From Nitrosomonadaceae bacterium (GTDB lineage Bacteria > Pseudomonadota > Gammaproteobacteria > Burkholderiales > Nitrosomonadaceae): 9,786 nucleotides of DNA. The notes beneath the pieces are model-generated. The model did not search any database. It was not told the origin of the DNA and saw only the letters and a list, made by a program, of their open reading frames with translations. The translations under genes were made by a program, and so were the position numbers. Location: NCBI GenBank assembly GCA_024644425.1, contig JAHELA010000051.1:1-9786 (forward strand), written 5' to 3'. Shown piece after piece: positions 6,879 through 9,786 of the stretch. How positions within the stretch are numbered: position 1 is the first letter of the stretch; every line of letters starts with the position of its first letter.

Positions 6879-7883
6879 ATGTTTACCTTAAAACGTTTGG
6901 TTTTTTTCGCCGCAACTGGAATTCTTTTATTTACTGGCTGGTTTTACTACCATGTCAATTCAACTGTTCTTATGCCAAATGTCCCATATGAGTTTTCCAT
7001 CAAAGCAGGTAGTAGTTTAAAAAATGTTGCTAGACAGTTAACTAATGCTGGCGTCTTATCTGATGCCTGGTCATTTATTTTACTATCACGAATTATGGGT
7101 CATGCTTCCTCTCTTAAGGCAGGAAAATATAAGCTTTCTGAAAACACTTCACCAATTCGATTACTGGAATATATTACTGAAGGTGATTTTAAGCAAAGTA
7201 AAATTAAATTTATTGAAGGCTGGACGTTCAGTCAGCTTAGAAAGACACTAAATGAACACCCTGAAATCAAGCACGATACTGCAAAACTAAGTGACCAAGA
7301 CATCCTACAATTAATTGGTGCAAATGAAACTGTTGCAGAAGGATTATTCTTTCCTGATACTTATTATTTTGAGCATGACAGCAGTGACGTAGTAATATTG
7401 AAACAAGCTTATGGCATAATGCAAGACAAGCTTGCGGCAGAATGGGCCACAGCAACTAAAAATAATTTGCCCCTAGAAAATCCCTATCAAGCTCTAATTC
7501 TGGCCTCCATTATTGAAAAAGAAACTGGTAAAGATACAGACCGAGACACAATTTCAGGAGTATTCATAAATAGATTACGTTCAGGCATGCTACTTCAAAC
7601 TGATCCCACAATTATTTATGGCTTAGGCGAACAATTTGATGGTAATTTACGAAAAGAAGATCTTTTGAAAGATCATGAATACAATACATATATCCGTGCC
7701 GGACTCCCGCCTACACCTATTGCTTTGCCAGGACTAGCTTCAATTAAAGCTGCATTGAATCCTGCTAAGACCGATGCCCTATACTTTGTTGCAAAAGGAA
7801 ACGGGGAATCACACTTTTCTAGCAACTTAGCAGACCACAACCGCGCAGTTGCAAAATATCAAAAAATCATAAATAAACAATAA
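6879..7883 (+). CDS. mltG: Endolytic peptidoglycan transglycosylase MltG (YceG-like)
   Basis: MltG is an inner-membrane lytic transglycosylase that cuts nascent glycan strands and is thought to end their elongation. From the ATG at 6879 it has about 334 residues: a short basic cytoplasmic start (FTLKR), one hydrophobic membrane anchor (about residues 7-24), a LysM-like region (IKAGSSLKNVARQLTNAGV), then the YceG catalytic domain. The key block is LASIIEKETG, containing the catalytic Glu, followed by FINRLRSGMLLQTDPTIIYGLG and LPPTPIALPGLASIKAALNP. A TTG at 6864, three bases after fabF, could add five residues; neither start has a clear Shine-Dalgarno sequence. In E. coli pabC lies between fabF and yceG and tmk-holB follow; here both are absent. 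Confidence 0.95.
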   Translation: MFTLKRLVFFAATGILLFTGWFYYHVNSTVLMPNVPYEFSIKAGSSLKNVARQLTNAGVLSDAWSFILLSRIMGHASSLKAGKYKLSENTSPIRLLEYITEGDFKQSKIKFIEGWTFSQLRKTLNEHPEIKHDTAKLSDQDILQLIGANETVAEGLFFPDTYYFEHDSSDVVILKQAYGIMQDKLAAEWATATKNNLPLENPYQALILASIIEKETGKDTDRDTISGVFINRLRSGMLLQTDPTIIYGLGEQFDGNLRKEDLLKDHEYNTYIRAGLPPTPIALPGLASIKAALNPAKTDALYFVAKGNGESHFSSNLADHNRAVAKYQKIINKQ

Positions 7884-7927
7884 ATTACACTTCCATATTG
7901 GGGAATTTACTAATCTGCTGTGGAAGA

Positions 7928-7954
7928 AAAGGCGCTGTTTTGCCCTTTATTTTT
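7928..7954 (+). terminator. Candidate intrinsic terminator after mltG
   Basis: AAAGG(C)GC (7928-7935, one bulged C) can pair with GCCCTTT (7942-7948) around the loop TGTTTT, giving seven base pairs. A and five T residues follow (7949-7954). It lies 45 bases after the mltG stop and is the best terminator shape for the rightward cluster. A weaker upstream pairing, CTTCCA (7890-7895) with TGGAAG (7921-7926), may add to the structure. The stem is short and imperfect. The rest of the 192-base gap before the next gene shows no other gene. Confidence 0.45.
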
Positions 7955-8027
7955 ACCTATAGAGAATGGTTTATCCATTGATAAAATAAGGAGATCAAAC
8001 GTAAGGCTATTAGTAAAAATACTATAG

Positions 8028-8056
8028 TTGAAAACACCAATTAAACTTTTTATTTG
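8028..8056 (+). promoter_or_regulatory. Possible promoter for the DUF4124 pair
   Basis: TTGAAA (8028-8033) and TATTTG (8051-8056) are separated by 17 bases, a good -35 but a poor -10 match. A start near 8062 would leave a short leader before the ATG at 8076. A promoter is expected here, because a likely terminator lies upstream, but the match is weak. Confidence 0.25.
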
Positions 8057-8075
8057 AGTATCCGATGACTTAAAT

Positions 8076-8456
8076 ATGAAAAAAAGAATTACAGCCCTAA
8101 CTCCGACTCTGTTCATTATTGGAGCCATTATGTCTACCGCCACCTCTGCTGAAATATACAGACATGTGGATAAAAGTGGACAAGTAACCTATTCAAATAC
8201 CCGTATAATTGGCGCAAAGAAAGTTCATCTCAATCGGACATTAGCCAAAGCTAAAATATCGGCACTAAGAAATTTTCCCAAAGTAGCACGTAAAGTTCAG
8301 AGGAAAAGAGATTTAAAACGCCGCAATATTCTGGAAAACGAGCTAGCCACAGAAAAAAGACTCTTGTCTAACGCAAAGCAGAGTTTAAAGAAAGATGATG
8401 TATCATTACATATGAGAAATATTATTGCATTAAAGAAGGAGCTTATGAACCTCTAA
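8076..8456 (+). CDS. Small secreted DUF4124-domain protein (first of two)
   Basis: The 126-residue product begins with a clear signal peptide: MKKR, a hydrophobic core, and a likely cut after STATSA at residue 25. The mature start EIYRHVDKSGQVTYSN (26-41) is the hallmark of DUF4124, a short domain common in exported proteobacterial proteins whose function is not known. The rest is strongly basic (RKVQRKRDLKRR, 72-83) and predicted helical, ending in IALKKELMNL, so a coiled coil is likely. The ATG at 8076 has no obvious Shine-Dalgarno sequence, but the signal peptide fixes the start. It precedes a second DUF4124 gene by 40 bases and the two share the ending LMNL, which suggests duplication. 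It is probably periplasmic. I can assign no reaction or partner. Confidence 0.85.
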   Translation: MKKRITALTPTLFIIGAIMSTATSAEIYRHVDKSGQVTYSNTRIIGAKKVHLNRTLAKAKISALRNFPKVARKVQRKRDLKRRNILENELATEKRLLSNAKQSLKKDDVSLHMRNIIALKKELMNL

Positions 8457-8496
8457 TTAGGATCAATCAGCCTTAATAGATTTATACGGTGGTTCT

Positions 8497-8937
8497 ATGA
8501 ATATTTATGTTATAGCATTTCTTACTCTGTTTAGTGTTTCCCTTATTGCACAATCAGAAGTATATAAATATGTAGATGAGAGCGGTAATATTACATATTC
8601 AGACGCTCACCTAGATAATTCCCAAAAGCTTGAACTACCGCCTCTTACGGTAGTACCAAGAACCAACTTAGAAACAAAAACCCAAGCTCCAAAATCTTTT
8701 ACCGACAAAGATGAGAAGCGCCATAAAACAGTTAAAAAAATGATTAACGAAGAAACAAAACTTTTAGAAGAGAAGGAAAAAGAATATAACAAAGGGAAGC
8801 CAGAACGTATTGGCAGCGAAAGAAACTACCAGAGATATCTTGACAGAATCGAACGACTCGAGAATGAAATAGCTCTACACAAAGAAAAAAAAGGAGCTCT
8901 TGAGCTCGAATTAATGAATTTGGATAACTCTAATTAG
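8497..8937 (+). CDS. Small secreted DUF4124-domain protein with coiled-coil tail (second of two)
   Basis: The 146-residue product has a signal peptide (hydrophobic residues about 3-18, likely cut near AQS, residues 18-20) followed by EVYKYVDESGNITYSD (21-36), the DUF4124 core. A Pro-rich linker (about 45-66) leads to a long charged helix (about 70-142) with heptad-like spacing, for example LDRIERLENEIALHKEKKGALELELMNL, so it is probably a coiled coil. Unlike the very basic first copy, its tail is mixed acidic and basic. The ATG at 8497 has only a weak GGTGG upstream. It is likely co-transcribed with the first copy and acts outside the cytoplasm. The domain assignment is good; the function is unknown. 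Confidence 0.85.
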   Translation: MNIYVIAFLTLFSVSLIAQSEVYKYVDESGNITYSDAHLDNSQKLELPPLTVVPRTNLETKTQAPKSFTDKDEKRHKTVKKMINEETKLLEEKEKEYNKGKPERIGSERNYQRYLDRIERLENEIALHKEKKGALELELMNLDNSN

Positions 8938-9016
8938 CTAAATTCTATTTATTATTAGCGTCATATTATACCGAACGCAATATATACATCACGAATAAAT
9001 GAGCCTGATATTATAA

Positions 9017-9784
9017 CTATAATTGTAGCTCTATTATTATAGGACAATGATCAGACGGCCTCTCGTTCTTACGTGGCTTTTTGTCAATAAAACATGCGGT
9101 ACAAGTAGCGGCCAGTGCGTTACTCACCAAAATATGATCTATACGCATACCCCTGTTACGACGAAATGCTAGCATACGATAATCCCACCATGTGTAGGAT
9201 TTATTTGGCTGTTCAAATAAACGAAAACTATCCCTTAGCCCCAACTTAAGTAGTTCCCTAAATGCTTTACGTTCTGGGTCACTAAATAATACTTTACCTT
9301 CCCATAACGTTGGATCGTATACATCACGCTCATCCGGTGCAATGTTAAAATCACCAAGTAATACCAATTTTGGAAATTTCCTCAATTCACTTTGCAACCA
9401 TTTATTAAGGGCAATTAACCAATTTAACTTGTATTGGTATTTTTCTGAACCGACACTCTCTCCATTCGGAACATAAATACAAATTACCCTTATACCCTTA
9501 TAAGTTGCAGCTAAGACACGCTTTTGATGATCTTCTAAGCCAGGGATCGCAGAGATAGTATCATCACCTATTTCCCTACCAAGCAATGCGACACCGTTAT
9601 AAGTTTTCTGCCCAGCATAAATAGCTTGGTATCCGCAATCCACAATTTCAGCAATAGGAAATTTCTCATCTTGCAACTTTGTCTCTTGTAGACACAGTAA
9701 ATCTGGTTGATTTTCCGCCAACCAATCTAGGACCTGTGGCAGACGAACTTTAAGAGAATTAACATTCCAAGTAGCAAGTTTCAT
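9017..9784 (-). CDS. xth: Exodeoxyribonuclease III (AP endonuclease, ExoIII family)
   Basis: This 255-residue enzyme cleaves DNA at abasic sites and degrades 3' ends in duplex DNA during base excision repair. All family motifs are present: WNVNS (6-10) with Asn7, LQETK with Glu34, YVPNG (104-108), GDFNIAP (144-150) with Asp145 and Asn147, RGMRIDHIL with Asp216 and His217, and PSDHCPI with Asp245 and His246. The catalytic set is therefore complete. The ATG (9784-9782) lies two bases from the window edge, so its promoter and ribosome binding site are outside. It converges on the DUF4124 genes; the 79 AT-rich bases between them show no convincing shared terminator. Some bacteria carry two ExoIII paralogues, so xthA is likely but not certain. 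Confidence 0.95.
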   Translation of the reverse strand: MKLATWNVNSLKVRLPQVLDWLAENQPDLLCLQETKLQDEKFPIAEIVDCGYQAIYAGQKTYNGVALLGREIGDDTISAIPGLEDHQKRVLAATYKGIRVICIYVPNGESVGSEKYQYKLNWLIALNKWLQSELRKFPKLVLLGDFNIAPDERDVYDPTLWEGKVLFSDPERKAFRELLKLGLRDSFRLFEQPNKSYTWWDYRMLAFRRNRGMRIDHILVSNALAATCTACFIDKKPRKNERPSDHCPIIIELQL

Positions 9785-9786
9785 AT

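Noticed and set aside
7910..8143. Minus-strand open frame covering most of the mltG-DUF4124 gap
   Set aside because: It begins inside the signal-peptide coding part of the first DUF4124 gene and matches no family I know. AT-rich intergenic DNA easily gives such a frame.
8938..9016. Possible bidirectional terminator between the convergent DUF4124 and xth genes
   Set aside because: Only short AT-rich pairings are visible, with no GC-rich stem. There is too little to call.
1..9786. Search for tRNA or rRNA genes, CRISPR arrays, insertion sequences, phage or defence genes
   Set aside because: None seen. The window is filled by housekeeping genes with short gaps, and no transposase, direct-repeat array or tRNA-like fold was recognised.

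Overview
This window carries the classic proteobacterial fatty-acid/phospholipid synthesis cluster. Reading rightward it holds yceD, rpmF, plsX, fabH, fabD, fabG, acpP and fabF, followed directly by mltG. A Maf-family gene of the YceF type is divergent at the left edge. To the right of mltG lie two small secreted DUF4124 proteins in tandem and a convergent exodeoxyribonuclease III gene (xth). The DNA is AT-rich (roughly 40% GC by eye). The gene order, the protein sequences and the DUF4124 proteins suggest a Beta- or Gammaproteobacterium. A low-GC betaproteobacterium such as a Nitrosomonas relative is my best guess, but this is inference without a database search.

Layout. Positions 1-493 (minus) hold yceF, cut by the window edge. 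A 60-base divergent intergenic region (494-553) has a near-consensus sigma70 promoter that starts transcription almost at the yceD ATG. yceD and rpmF follow (554-1256). A 70-base gap leads to plsX, which uses a TTG start and overlaps fabH by four bases. fabD lies 3 bases after fabH, and fabG 92 bases after fabD. The 221-base fabG-acpP gap is the most structured non-coding DNA here. It holds a loose inverted repeat, a perfect 14-bp hairpin, an 8-4-8 AT-rich palindrome and a promoter with a strong ribosome binding site for acpP. fabF (TTG start) comes next, then mltG almost abutting it, and a probable terminator after mltG. The DUF4124 pair and xth complete the window.

How the genes work together. 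FabD loads malonate onto the acyl carrier protein AcpP. FabH makes the first condensation, FabF elongates and FabG reduces the beta-keto product. PlsX converts finished acyl-ACP to acyl-phosphate for phospholipid synthesis. YceD and L32 tie the cluster to ribosome production, and MltG to cell-wall growth, so the block couples envelope and ribosome synthesis to growth.

I see no sign of a new biological system. All enzymes are full length with their catalytic residues in place. The points worth a second look are the control regions, the repeated use of TTG start codons, the absence of pabC and tmk/holB beside mltG, and the poorly understood DUF4124 pair.
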